Shown here piece by piece: positions 32,763 through 47,700 of a DNA stretch of 64,000 nt. Position numbers and translations under genes: made by a program. The stretch comes from Petrosia ficiformis (taxonomy: Eukaryota; Porifera; Demospongiae; Haplosclerida; Petrosiidae), in assembly GCA_947044365.1 (NCBI GenBank), contig OX345636.1, positions 54,849,746-54,913,745 of the forward strand. Reading direction: 5' to 3'. The notes below the pieces were generated by a model. It ran no database searches and was not told where the DNA came from. It saw nothing but the letters and a program-made list of their open reading frames with translations. Numbering within the stretch: position 1 is the first letter of the stretch; each line of letters starts with the position of its first letter.

Positions 32763-35700
32763 ATGTCTAAGTTTGCTGTTAGTCTACTGCTTATCGTCTG
32801 TGCTCTGTATGTATGTAATGCTAAGAAAGGACGGTATACTAATGAATGGGTTGTGCAGGTGAGAGAAGGATCTGATACTGCTGATGATATAGCACGAAGG
32901 CATGGTTTCAGAAATCTTGGAAAGGTATGAACTATAATATACTCCACGAACGCATGATGTTTTTCTTGGAGTAGTCATGCATGGAATTGACTCACCACAT
33001 TCTGGGTTTTAAGATTTAGCGTTAAGCCTGGTTCTGTATATATAAAAGCCACCAGCCCATCCACTTTGATTTATACTTGAACATTATTATGTTTTAGGTA
33101 TATGATATTCAAGCCATACCTTAATTTGTAATATTTGGAATACTCATTAACTATAACATGTCCAGAATAGCATCAGCAACAGCTTGTATCTCACATTAGT
33201 GCACATAGTGTCATGCATGTAGTCACAACATCACAATTGTTGCAACTGTACTAACCAATAAAATGGATATTTTAACAATTTAATTCAGTATATATGTGAC
33301 TCTAAATATGGAGTACACATATGATAATGTACATTACACTTGTTCATCTACACAAATTTAGTTTCAACATGCAATTGAATTTGATGATAGTGCTATCTCA
33401 CTATCACAACTGTCCTACAGCACACTGTGTTATCATAATCACAATATCACACCATACTTCAACTTTTTAGTACAAATTCAAAGAAATTGTTGAAGGCTAT
33501 ACCATTGAATAGACACTAGACTATGGCTTCTATTTTTGCAAGCAAAGCTGTTAATGAAATTAACATTATCAGTAAATATGAATATAATTTCCCAATAATA
33601 ACTAATAATATTCATATGTGAACCATTTGTATATTGGAAGCCATACATAGCAGGGGATTTCCCCTACATGTAGTTATGTGGTATTATGTCCTCTCTAGGG
33701 CTAGAGAGGGACAAGAACATTACAGCTATTGTCAAATTCCTATTTTTTTTTCAATTACATTTCCACTTAGGTACCTGTTATGCTCTCATTAGGCTCAACA
33801 TTTTTTAAACAAATTTAAAAGTACTGATAATGTTATATTTAGTCATTAAATTGAAACATGACTGATGATTGTATAATATAATTATAGTCTTGAAGTGAAT
33901 TTAGAAATTGTTTAATTAATGCACCTTTTTATTAATTTGCAGCAATTATGTGATCTCATGACCTTTACTAGCATAATACTTCCTGTTTTGATAAGCCTAC
34001 TATTGCATGATGTGTGTGCCCATATATAGCTATAATCCACAATTTACCAATTATTAATAAACAGAATGCAATGCTTTAGTAAATGTATATTGTTTAGTTG
34101 CATTAGTGCTACACAATATAGATGTACATCTACTACATATGTAGTACATTATAACTACTGTGTATAGTATTAAATGCCATTCTAAACAGAGCCCTTTCCA
34201 CCAGACATGGTAAATAGCCTTATTTATCATGTTATGTTATGTTAAGCAAGTCATCTGTGCAGCAAGGCTTTCAGGAATTAATAATTAATTAACCAGTTTT
34301 GCTTACATGTACATGTACATTGTACATATCTATGGTATCTATTTACATATGGATTGCATAACTTATCTAAGGTGAATATGCTGAGTTGGGGTAGTTACAT
34401 TGTATAACTTATTGTAAAGCCAAGATGGTCTTTCTACTGTGTTGTGCTTAGTATTAAGTGACGTTACACTAGGGACAATTGACTGTTGCCTTGTCTTTGG
34501 CTTCTGAAATCTTTTTATAATTCAACAACAGCAAATGCGAGACATTAAAACTGTTCATGTTATAACCTTCAAAATGTCTTTGGAAAATTTCTCAAATCTC
34601 TTTTTGTTCTTTTCTCATTCTGATTCTATTGATATTGCAGGTGTTTTTCCGTTTGACTATTCCATTGGTAATACACAAACACATGAACACACAGACAACT
34701 ACTGTAACCCTCTGTGTATGTGTGGTGTGATATGTTTAATGAGTTTGTTATAAAAGTAATAATTATAATTTTGGTTATTATATCAGTATTATCATGTACC
34801 TACTCTATTTATTCTTCTACAGATTGGTAATCTAAAAGATCATTTCCGGTTTGTTTTGCAAGGTGAAGTCTCAGGACTGCATATGTCAAGTAAGAGTGAA
34901 GCTATTAGCCAAGAGGAACAGGTAATGTGTTAGCTACATGTATGAAATAATTAATGACTATTATAATTCATAGCTTAATTATAATGATTGTGAAATATCT
35001 ATCAATTTGGACTGGGAAAAGCTTCTAATGTTCGAACCTTCATTCATTTGCTATGGATTCAAAATTCTCCATTCAAAGCTTTTGCTACCAATGCCTGCCA
35101 TGCCCACTGTAATGTTTACACATACGCACTTGTACACTCTAAATGTGAGGTTATTAATATGAGTGTGTTCCAGTAAAGTTGTGGCTGTGTTGCTGACTGT
35201 TTCTGTTTCATTTCTCAGTCCAGTGATGCTAAAACCGAGTAGAAACAGTGATAGCAACAACGCTAGTATTTGTTATAAAGCACCATTCCAGGGCTGTGTT
35301 GCTGACTGTTTCTGTTTCATTTCTCAGTCCAGTGATGGTAAAACTGAGTAGAAACAGTGATAGCAACAACGCTAGTATTTGTTATAAAGCACCATTCCAG
35401 GGCTGTGTTGCTGACTGTTTCTGTTTCATTTCTCAGTCCAGTGATGCTAAAACTAAGTAGAAACAGTGATAGCAACAACGCTAGTATTTGTTATAAAGCA
35501 CCATTCCAGATTTTGATGTTTTCTATAACCAATCAATGTGAAAGCAACAAATATTAAAAACACTTGCTAACCTTTTAAGCCTTTGAAACTTTTCTTAACA
35601 AAGCTTTGAATTTGATATTGACTTATGTAATATAATTGTAATTATATGGATTATATTTGAAATAATGGTTGGCTGTCCTTAATAGTACACAATTAAAGAA

Positions 35701-38700
35701 ATACTTGAACTATTTAATACATGCGGAAAGAGCATGTACGTTACATATTTTAAATCAACTTACAGTTATGAATATTCATTTCTATACATGTGCATATATA
35801 TGGGTGACTTTGTTTGGTACATGTATATTTCATCTATAATATGCAAGCTAGATTCTGAACAACTTATAAACTGTAAAAATAAAATAATTAACTAATTTAT
35901 TTGTTAATACAGTTGCAAGGAATAGTGGAAATTGTAATTTAATTTGTCATGTTATGACTGCATGGTGAGATAATTATAGGTTGACATAATTATAGGTTGT
36001 TGTACTAATTATTATAATCTAATAATTGCAATTTGAATTTCCTTATCAGATGTACAAATAAGCAAAGTAAATTAAATTATTGTGGGTATTCAAACCTTTT
36101 TTGTGCATCTAATAAAAGATATTAGACATGGTAAATGGTTATAGTTGGTACAGGTGTGTTATCATACAATCATAACAACCTGTATATAGGACTAATTAAC
36201 TCTTTACCAACTATAATTGAAATAAGCGTTTTCGTTATTAACTCAAATATAATTAAGAAATTTTGTGTGGGCGGAACGCTTAATATCTAATCAACATTTT
36301 CAGCACTATAACTCATATTTTATAAGACTCAACATTCTAACTTAATTTTTGGAAAGAAGAGTCTTTAATGAACCCATTGATGTAAAATTTATACTTCGCT
36401 ATCAGCAGGAAGAGAGAAATGCGAACGTTTGTAAGTATAGTAGTCGACAGGCAATGCCCACTTTTTGTCTAGTCTGTATAACGCCTGAATTTTAAGCAAC
36501 CACGACTTTTAACTCACTTAAGTATACAGAAGACCTGCCATTAATACCAAAAACATGCTTCGTTAGCTGCAGGAAAGCAGCAAGACGAGTGTTTGAAAGT
36601 GTAGTAGTCAGCGGCGACGCCCATACTTAGCGTCTTATCGCTTTTGTTTGGCCTGGAATTTGACGTTTTCACTAATTTCAACTAACTAAATGTCTTCTTC
36701 GTAGTGAACACTAATACAGCTGTTCATTTGACCGCTATGCGAGCGCTTTTCTTCTTTGACGCATAATTGCGTCTATTGTCATGTAAACGCATTAATTAAA
36801 TGACGCAAATATGCGTCTATGGTTATTAAAGAGTTAATACATCTGTAGCTTTCTCATCTTTCCAGCAAAGGAAATTTGAATCTCAAGTATTATGAATTGT
36901 ATAAGTTCTAAAGCTGATAACAAATAATAAATGATAATTTAATTTTGGTAATGTACAAAAACACACCCAAATTTAATTTTTGATCAGGATTAAATACTTA
37001 CAAAATGCAAAGGGACGTATTCCTAGTTAAATTATAATTTGCATCCTTGCAGCTGTACTAACCAATATATACTTTTGTTATTTTAATAATTTAATTTTGC
37101 AGTGCTATTGAGTTGTTAACTAATGTATACCTTATGCTAATTAATTTTTAAGAATAGTTTACTTTGTCTATATAAGGTAATGGAATGTGTATAACTCAAT
37201 TACAAAATACGTCTCCCACTATTTATTTACATAAGATTACATAATAAACCATCCTGACTCGTAATACAATATTAATAATATTGATGACACTTACTAATGA
37301 ACTACAATTCAAATACAAAAAGAGAAGACTAAGAGTATAAGAAGCATATTTATTCTTTGTTAATAAATACGCTTTTTATCATCTTCATGCCTCCTGTATG
37401 TCAGTAAGTGAGCTATAGACACAACACACACATAATATACACATACATGTACATGTACAAAATGTATAAGTGAAGATTTGTATTTTTACATAACTATAAT
37501 TATTATGTATTCTTTTTATATGTTGTCATAATGTTATTATTCAGTGGTCCAAACAAATGATTGTTCGTGAGTCAATTTTATGATCCACAATGATAAATAC
37601 TCATTGTCAGCACAAACGCAAGTCACACATTTGTTTTGATAGCACCTACTTAGACAAAACTAATATTAGCTAAATTTAATAGTAGCAATAAGTGGTATAT
37701 TTACGCAAATATGCACTTATGGTAATGTTGTGACACTAATTAATTCCGCAATAATGTGCATATGGGGTTTAAAGTATACTACCAGAACCCTTACCATCAT
37801 GGCATGGTAAATTAGCACATACATGTATATAAATAGTGGAACTAAAGAACATTATTGTTGCTGATTTGAAATATGTATTATTTACTAAGCCGTGGTGGCA
37901 AGCAATATGTCTTTCATTAATAACGAATTAAGCAATTGTATTTATCTGTGATTAGTAGGGCTGCAACAAATATTCACTATATCCGGATATTCGTTCGTTA
38001 CACTAAGCGAATATCTGGATTCCAAAAAACTACTGTTCGTTACAGGCCTAATGATTATACATGTACATGTATTATAAAAGAATTCTTGTGAAACATGTGC
38101 ATGTGTGTATCTATAGTTATTACAATGTTGAAATGGAAATTGTAGGTGGGTATGAAGCACATGTATGTGATTAAGCCATTCCCTTCATTTGTATGTATCA
38201 CTACTTCGATATCACATGATTTTGAGTAGTAGGAACTAGGCCTGGCCGATAGTGTAAATTGTACTATTTGACATTGTGTACAATGAAAATTGACTCCAAG
38301 TTTTCATGAAGGAAAACACATCTAATTAGTTTGAATACGATGTACATGTAAATGTATCTTCCTTTCCATCTTTCTTTATGAAGACTCTTTGCTAGATAAA
38401 CTTCAAACCTCACTGAAGAACATCCCTCTAGCTAGAAATTGTGGCCATCTTTATCAAGTAATGGCATGTGTTTCTGAAGACGCATGTGCAGTTGCCACGT
38501 GTCGCTATCATGATATCAGATTTTGGATAATCACAATTGAATATTCACCAATACTATCGCGATACCAAATACTATTACTCAGACCTAGAACAATCGTCTC
38601 TCAGTGTGAACTACCTATTGAATACAATTCCTACATACATTGTATTAGTATTCAATCAGTGATAGTATTTTTAGTTAAAGACCACACACACTGATTGTAC

Positions 38701-41700
38701 AATACAACGACATACAAACAACAAGGATGAAATGAAGGAGTAACGTTGTTTGAGCTCTTTGTAAACATAATTAAGAACATACAAACATATAATTTTATTT
38801 CGTGTTTTTTCCTCAGGTTGTGAAAGCTGAACAACAAATTGTTAGAAAAAGAGTAAAGAAAGGATACATGGTTCCAGGTGACAGCGAATGGACAAATCAA
38901 TGGTCACTAGTAAGTTTAGATTTAGTAGAATTTTATGTTTCATTATCACGAAATGATTCCATAGAAAAACACTGGTCAGACTAATGGTCCATCAGGACTA
39001 GATTTGAATGTGGAGAAAGCTTGGTTACAAGATATCACAGGAGATGGTATAGTAGTGGGTGTTGTTGATGATGGTGAGTTATAATTTACATGTAGCTATT
39101 GTAAGTTGTAACCAGTATTTACTGAAGTCTGTTCATATTCACAATGACCTAAAAATTATGATGTGATTACTGTACTATATGTAGTGTAATGGTCACAAGG
39201 TGAAGTAATGTTTGAAATTTGACAGACACAAAAAAGAATGATTATATAAAAATACTTTATTCAGTTTCAGGACCTGAAAAGTCAAAATAGGGCAAAGCTA
39301 CATGTAGGGCTGAGAAAAGTTTGAACCTTCATTTGTTTGCTGTGCATTTCAAGCTAAATTCAAAGCTTAGTTTACATGTTCACTTTAATGTTTGTGCATG
39401 CACACTTCTAAATCTAAACATGTGCTTAATAAGCTGGTTTTGTCTTACTTTTCAATCCAGCAATGCCTAATCTGGATAGAAATAATGACAGAAACAAGAC
39501 TAGGGATCATTATAAGGCAATAATACAATTTTGGAGGCTTTCGTTAGCCAACTAAGAGCAACATTTATTAAAAAAAACAACATGCAAACCTTCCTTCATT
39601 TATGCTGAGGAAGTTTCAAAGGTTATTTCCCAGTCCTAATTTAAATATTAAGCATTAATTTAAGTAAACGGTCCTTTTTAAAAAGGGTCACAATTATTTT
39701 ATCTTGTAATTGTACATGTACTCTTTGTTATATACATGTAGGTCTTGAATGGACACATCCAGATATACGTGAAAACTATGTAAGACATTTGCTTCAGCTA
39801 TCTATTGATTATAACTATTGCACTCTGGTTACAGGATTCTTTTGCAAGTTATGACTTTGCTCAGTATGACAGTGATCCTTCTCCAGATCCCCCTGATGAC
39901 TCATCCAGTGAACCTAATAGTCATGGTACAAGTTGTGCTGGAGAAATAGCTATGGTTAAGAATAGTCTGTGTGGAGTAGGTGTAGCATACAAGAGTAATG
40001 TGGCTAGTAAGTAATGAATAATGTTGATTTTATTAGTAGTCATGTTATATAATTATGATAACACTGTAACATACAATGTAGCTCTGCTATGTACATACAT
40101 GTAGCATCATTTAACTAAGAAAAGAGATATAGTCAAGTAAATAGCAACCTCAGTTTTCCTAGAACAATCTCACGATATTGAACACACGTTTAGATTTTGC
40201 TGTAGGGCTGAAACGAATACTGCTGCTTAGTATTTGAATACTCACTTTCCTTAACAAACAAATTCTCAAATATTATCTCGCTCTTCTCATCATAAATTAT
40301 TGTCTGAATTGTTTGTTGTAAAATATTAAGTAATAGCTCACCATTTTGCTGTAAATAGTTACAATAACAGCAACCTTTGTGTTTTTATTATTTGTTCTTT
40401 GATCTATAAGTTTAAAAAACCAGTAACATGAAGCAAGACATTTCTCCACCACCATTTCATTTCCTTAAGTAAGTGTTTTGTTTCTGTGCAGGCACAAACA
40501 TTAAACAAATAATTGAATACCAAAAAATACATTCGAATACCAAAATGACGGAAAAAAATATTTCAATATTTGTTTCAGCACAATTTTGCGGTATACATGT
40601 AGCAACATCCTAAAGCATTTAGGTAATTAATCTTCTGCCTAGGCTCTTATGATGGTGGAAAAAAAAAAGAGCCTGGATTCAGCTGTCCATGTATGTGTTA
40701 ATTAATGTGTAAAACAACTCGTGCTTCAGTTTGTAGCTTACACAATAACACGGGCGAGATCTGCTCCTAGTTTGGAATAAGATCAGCAGATGCAAGGTGC
40801 TCTGCAGAAGCAGAGATCTATAATGCCCGAGAAATTAAAAAGCGGATTAGGGCAAATGTAAATAGTTTAATCCAAGCTCTTTTTTCCTGCCATCTTAAGA
40901 CCCTGAGTATGAGGCCAGTACATAATGTGTATGTGGAACAAATATACTCCTATTTAGAGCGTCATAGAGATGTGGAGGACTCCTTAAAATTATTAATAGT
41001 ATGAATATTTATTGTATTTCTTGTTTTAGGTTTGAAGGTTGATCTTAGTTCGGCTACAGATTCACACGAAGCTAGTGCACTAGGACATGAAAATGATTAT
41101 ATCATGATATATAGTAACAGCTGGGGACCAAGTGATTTAGGATTCGTAGTAGATGGACCGGATAGTTACACAATCACTACATTTAAGAATTCAGTAGCTT
41201 CAGTATGTTTTAACTACTTTGATTCTTATGAATTACATGTATATACCAATTACATCAGGGTTAATAATTATTTTTGGACATGGCCTTCCCTATGATTGCT
41301 TTCCTCAGGACTGAAATTGAATCTATATAAAAATACATAATTATGTTTGTGACACATGTACAACTATGCAGTACATATACAATGAGTACAAACTCTGTGT
41401 TACATACATAATGTACATTGTAGTTAAGGAAGTTGAGTCATTCTGGGCGGGGGGTTTGGCTAATTAATAGGTGGGGTGCATATGAAAACATACGCTCAAG
41501 CTCTACTGACCAGCATGAAGAAAGCTGCTGCTACATACAAAATTAGAACTACATGTACATGTACAAGTGTACATGTACATAAAATAGCTATTCTATCTGA
41601 CGTATATAACCTTTATAAGAACCTTAATAAAATAGGAAGAGTGGATAATCATAATTAATAATAACTATAGTAAGTTGTTGTGCTTCAGGTGTGAGAAAGT

Positions 41701-44700
41701 CCACCATGATTACTGAATGTTCAGCACCACAAAGCAATTATAGAGATCCTTTTTCCTCCATATATCTTGTTGCTTATTATGTTGATGATTTCTTAGAATG
41801 GGCTGTTTTAATTATAATTATTGTATTTGATGGCCTATGATTTGCTTTTCACAATTGTTAATCTACAGTACTGGACATAAAAAAGTTAATGTTTTGTAAT
41901 ATATAGTAGAACAAGTGTATATAGAGAAAAAAAACATCCCTATATTTGCTTTGTGATGACTATGTATTAAGCATTGCTGATGGCACTAGTGTCTCTACCT
42001 TTCTGTGTACTCCAAAGCTGGGGCCTGAAGAAGTAAGTGTAAGCCTGACTGCAGTCTAAGTACACAGATCTTTGACTGACTGAAGTACTCCTACAAGGTT
42101 CTAAATGATGACTTCCAAACTTAACAACTTATTATACTTACTTGTTAAAGATTCTTGCATAATATTTATACTGTTTCTCTGCTATATACAACAGTTATTA
42201 GCAGTTTCTGAATCTTCCTGGCTTGTCTGTAGCTCGAAGAGCCTAGAACGCGCGTTCTTTTACGCGCCACGCTCATTAATTGACCGAGCCCCCGGGAATG
42301 ACGCAACTTCCTTAACTACGTATACAACGCATAGTCGCGCAAGTGACACAAACATATATATATATATACATTAAACCCCGTGGAAAGCAATTATAGGGAT
42401 GGCCCTACGGGCCATAACAATCATTTTACAAAGCTATTGATGTCAAAGTTATCACCATGAAGAGAGCAAGGTGAGCACTTGAAAGTATAGTAGTCCCACG
42501 GGCAACGCCTACCTCTGTGCTATCTTGTATAACTTATGCAGCAATTACATTTAACTCGCATATTTAGAACAAAGAAAGCCATAGACACCAAAAATATGCT
42601 TCAAGGCGAGTGATTTCTAGTTGAAATGTGCATATGCAAAGATTGCTTTAACGGTTTTAATAAATGACTACAATTGTAAAAATGATTCTTAATCAGAGAA
42701 CGATAGTATAACGGTTACTAAATAGTGTTAACATTTTTATGTCCTCTACTGTATAATAAATACATGTAATTTGTACATGTGTTTGAATATGTAGTTAAGA
42801 AGGCTATGTCATTCAACTAATAAATGTTCTAGCCAGAAGTCATTGCAAAAGTTATATCTGAACCTTTAGAAGTTATAATGATCGTGGAAAAATGAAATAA
42901 TTATAATCATTAATGGTTTCAACACGAGAAAACCAGTCATAAATTAATTAATGGTCACCACAAAGCAATTGTAATAATTATAATAATACCTTATCTACAT
43001 GTATACATTATATCATTAGGGACGTAATGGAAAAGGTTCTATATATGTATGGGCTGCTGGTAATGGAGGATGGTATTATGATTCTTGTGCAGCTGATGGA
43101 TATGTCAATAGTATCTATACTATAGCAGTTGGATCAGCTGATCAGAATGGATATCAAGCTGACTATGATGAAGATTGTACTGCAAAAATGGCTGTTACAT
43201 ACAGTTATAACTCTGATACATTCCCAACTGTAGGTGATAATTGGGACCCTTATAATCAAATCGTGAGTTAATTACATATACTGTAATACTCCTTGTAGAG
43301 ACAAACAGTACAAAGTATATATAGTTGGGATTATTCATAACCCAGGAATGTCATAAAATTAAAATTAAGATGGTATAAGCATATTAGCATAGACAAATTG
43401 AGAGTAATGTAATATTACATGTACTAGTAAACTCACCTATAGAAAGAATTGATGTATATAGTCATCCCTTCTTTCATACTACATTAATATTTATGGCCCA
43501 CAGTGCTGCCCTTATGATTGCTTTCCCATATGGGTTCAATGTATGTTTATATGCTTGTGTCACATTCGTTTGCATACATAGTTAAGGAAGTTGCATCATT
43601 CAAAATTTACAGACTAGCAGGAAGAAATCAGCTTACATAGAATAATTAACTGCTATTATAGCTGAAATGTATTAACTCTTTACCAACCATAATTGAAATA
43701 AGCGTTTTCGTTAATTAACCCAAATTTAATTAAGAAATTTTGTGTGGGCAGAGCGCTTAATATCTAATCAACATTTTCAGCACTATAACTCTCATATTTT
43801 ATAAGACTCAACATTCTAACTTATTTTGTGGAAACAAGAGTCTTTAACGAACCCATTGATATAAAATTTATACTTCGGTATCAGCAGGAAGAGAGAAATG
43901 CAAACGTTTGTAAGTATAGTAGTCGGCGGGCAACGCCCACTTTTTGTCTAGTCTGTATAACGCCTGAATTTTAAGCAACCACGACTTTTAACTCACTTAG
44001 TTATACAGAAGACCTTCTAAGAAAGCCATTAATACCAAAAACATGCTTCGTTAGCTGCAGGAAAGCAGCAAGACGAGTGTTTGAAAGTGTAGTAGTCAGC
44101 GGCGATGCCCATACATAGCGTCTTATCGCTTTTGTTTGGCCTGGAATTTGACGTTTTCACTAATTTCAACTAACTAAATGTCTTCTACGTAGTGAACTCT
44201 TACACAGCTGTTCATTTGACTGCTATGCAAGCGCTTTTCTTCTTTGACGCAAAATCGCGTCTATTGACATGTAAACGCATTAATTAAATGACACTAATAT
44301 GCGTCTATGGTTATTAACCCTTTACCGACTATAATTGAAATAATTATTAACCCCAATTTAATTAAGAAATTTTGTGTGGGCGGAGTGCTTTAATATCTAT
44401 ATAGCTTTTCAGCACTATAACTCTAGTAGTCGACGGGCAACGCCCACTTTTTGTCTAGTCTGTATCATAACACCTGAATTTTAAGCAACCATGACTTTTA
44501 ACTCACTTAGTTATACAAAAGACCTTCTAAGAAAGCCATTGATACCAAAGACATGCTTCGTTAGCAGCAGGAAAGCAGCAAGACGAGTGTTTGAAAAAGG
44601 AGTAGTCAGCGGCGACCCCCATACTTAGCGTCTTTATCAGTTTTGTTTGGCGTGGAATTTGACGTTTTCCCTAATTTAAACTAACTAAATGTCTTCTTCG

Positions 44701-47700
44701 TAGTGTGTGCTTGTTAGTTTCTTCTGCAACATTCGTGGAGCAAGTTGTCCTCTCAGGACGCGTCTTCCGCCATTTTAACAATTTAACGCATGACTCGTTT
44801 TCTCGTCATTCGTTAAAAAAGGGTTAAAGAGTTAAATAAAAACGTTTTGAAAAGTTGTGTGGGTTTCAGACACGAGAATGATTATTGGTTATCAGAAATC
44901 AGTCATAACTGTGTATTGATGAAAAAAGTTTTCTTCCTATAATAATTATCTTTTTTATTATTTTGGATCAACGTAGTTTAACTCACTGATTCATCCTAGT
45001 ATAACATCACCCACCTCACTTTCATTGAATTGTACTTCTAATATTTCAGAATGTAAATTCTATATAGATGTACTTTAGTGAAAAGTTTGACACTGCTATT
45101 GTAGTTGTATGGTTGTTAGTGGTCATTTGAGCAACCTACAATGTACATAGGTGGGGTGCTCTCTTTTGGTCCACGTTTGGCTCTAAAAATTCCGTAGCAA
45201 ACCTCCTAACAGTAAATTTCAATGTTTGTTGCTTCCAACCACTGCCTACCTCTATGGTCACATACATCTCTGATGTCCATTGTACATTTGAGATTAAAAT
45301 GGTTTTCAATGTAAAGTTAGCAGTTTCAATAATAATTATTGTCAAGAAGTTAATTTCATGTATATTTTTCTTGTAACAGACAACTATTGATCTTAATGGT
45401 GGTTGTACTGATGGATTTACTGGTACAAGTGCTTCTACACCTCTGCTCTCTGCTACAATTGCTTTGACCCTTGAAGCGAAGTAAGAACAGATAATAATAA
45501 TAGCTTGAATGTTAGCCCATGCTAACATTTGTGAATGTGATGTTTTCTCTAGATAAAATTTAAACAAACATAATAAACCACATGCCTCATTATTTACATA
45601 ACCACACCTTACTTCGCTGACTTCTATTGCCTTATTTATATAAGTATAATAATAACTTCTTATCCAACAGGCCCATTTAATCTAACACATTAACAGTTAA
45701 CCGTTGAGCCCTATAATTAAACATGGCTTTTTGTTTACATGAAACACAATCTGTAGGCATAGCATTTAGTAACTAACTCCTTTCAGCTCTAGAATTCTAC
45801 TCTCAATATTTCAACTTACTTTGTTAGTTGTTAAAAAATCTATAGATATACACTAGTTACACTTTATGCTTCGCTATTAGCAAGAAGATAGCAAGGTGAA
45901 CATTGAATCCCAAGGACCATGCCCACATCTTTATAACTTCCTCATTTTAAACTTAGTTTGACACAAAACCTACTAAGAAAGCCATAGCTACCAAACTCAT
46001 GATTCAATAGCTGCAAGAAAGCAGCAAAGTGAATATTTGAAAGTACAGTGTAGTCAATGAAAACATTAAAGCAGTTGAGAATGTGTTTATCACCACACCC
46101 ACTTTGTGTTAGTATTTGATGCAGCAGTACATGTATGGGACCTCAAGATCATTCATATTCACTTGCACCTCCAGTTTGGAAGAATCAACTTTGTGTACTA
46201 TTTTGATGTTCTATTCTTGTTTATAAAATTATAGCTTCAGTTGTAACAAAGCATGTATAGTAGCCCTCAATAAAAGTTCCGTAAATGTAGTACACATGTA
46301 CTATGTTCCCTACCGTAGTAGTCATGCATTACACATTGATTTATGTAAGATGGCAGACTTTTGTGTGCAAACAATTAGATTGCTGCTTTCCTGCAACATG
46401 TGAAGGACTATTTTTGAATCTATGAATATCTTAGAAGGTCTTCATCCAACAAAGAACATTAAGTTAAAAGCCTGAGTTGTTTGAAATGTGGGCCTGGGTT
46501 CAGTTATGCCGCCACTGAATCATTGTAATAGGTCATTGGGTTTCAGAGTTCTAAGACAAGAAATGTAGCAGTGACACCAAAAATGATATACGGAGACACT
46601 TTTTTCTCCATATTTCTTGTTTCTGTAGTTCAGATCTCACATGGAGAGATATTCAGTATTTAATAGTGTATACATCAGATACTACAAAACTGAAAGGAGG
46701 AGAATGGATAACTAATGGAGCAGGTCTTAAAGTGAGTTCACAATTTGGATTTGGAGCTATTGATGCAGAGGCCATGGTGACTAGAGCTAAAAACTGGATC
46801 AATGTTCCTGCTCAGCAGTATCAGCATGTGTATACTTCAAATATTGGGTAAGTTTTGAATATTGAGTTTGCTGAATTGAATACACGATAATAATCCTTAA
46901 TAAATATTATACTTTGTGATTTTTTGTGAAGGCAGAGAGTAAAACATGTTTTAGTCATTAGTGTGTTGTTGACTACACCATAATTAATATTGGATAATGC
47001 ATGCAATTACACTGAAATCTTAGCACATGATGCCCACTTTCTGTATTAGAAAGTTTTTAAGATTTATTATTAAATGTGACCACCATATCAACCTACATGT
47101 ACATGTACATGTACATGTAGGTGTCATATATACATGTAGGTGTCAGTTGTCATTCATGAAGTCTAAAAATGAAAGCAATGTACCTTCATTCGTCCTCTCA
47201 CTATAGACACAATGACATAGGCTAAAATATAAAATATACATTACATGTGTGAAATATCCTAGCAGCAAGTACAGTAGAGGACATAAAAAAGTGAATGTTT
47301 CGTTATCGTTCTATTATCGCTCTCTGATTCATTTCGTTTTTACGATTCTAATCGTTTTTAGAAACGATTGAAACCGATAAAGCAATCTTTGCACATGCTC
47401 ATTTCAACAAAAATCACACGAATGCCAAATATGGGCATTGCTGCTGCACTACTACTCTTTCAAACAATCACCTTGCTGCTTTCTTGCAGCTAACGAAGCA
47501 TGTTTATATATGGCTTTCTTAAAAGGTCTTCTTTCTAAATATGTGAGTTAAACGTCACTGCTGTTTAAATTGCATAAGTTATATATACAAGGTTGTATAG
47601 AGGTGGGCATTGCTCGTAGTACTACTATACTTTCAACTGCTCGCGTTGGACTCTTCTTGGTGACAATGAATCATAACATTGACATCATTGGCTTTGTTAA

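Noticed and set aside
34535..34753. 72-codon plus-strand frame in furin gene 1 intron 1
   Set aside because: It has no homology features, and the flanking exons splice across it in phase.
35163..35557. Three nearly identical 62-70-codon frames
   Set aside because: They are a consequence of the 109-bp tandem repeat inside an intron.
42105..42374. 89-codon frame, similar to 48281-48634
   Set aside because: It lies on nested MITEs; the shared peptide ([11 protein letters not shown] / [11 protein letters not shown]) comes from the element, not from a gene.
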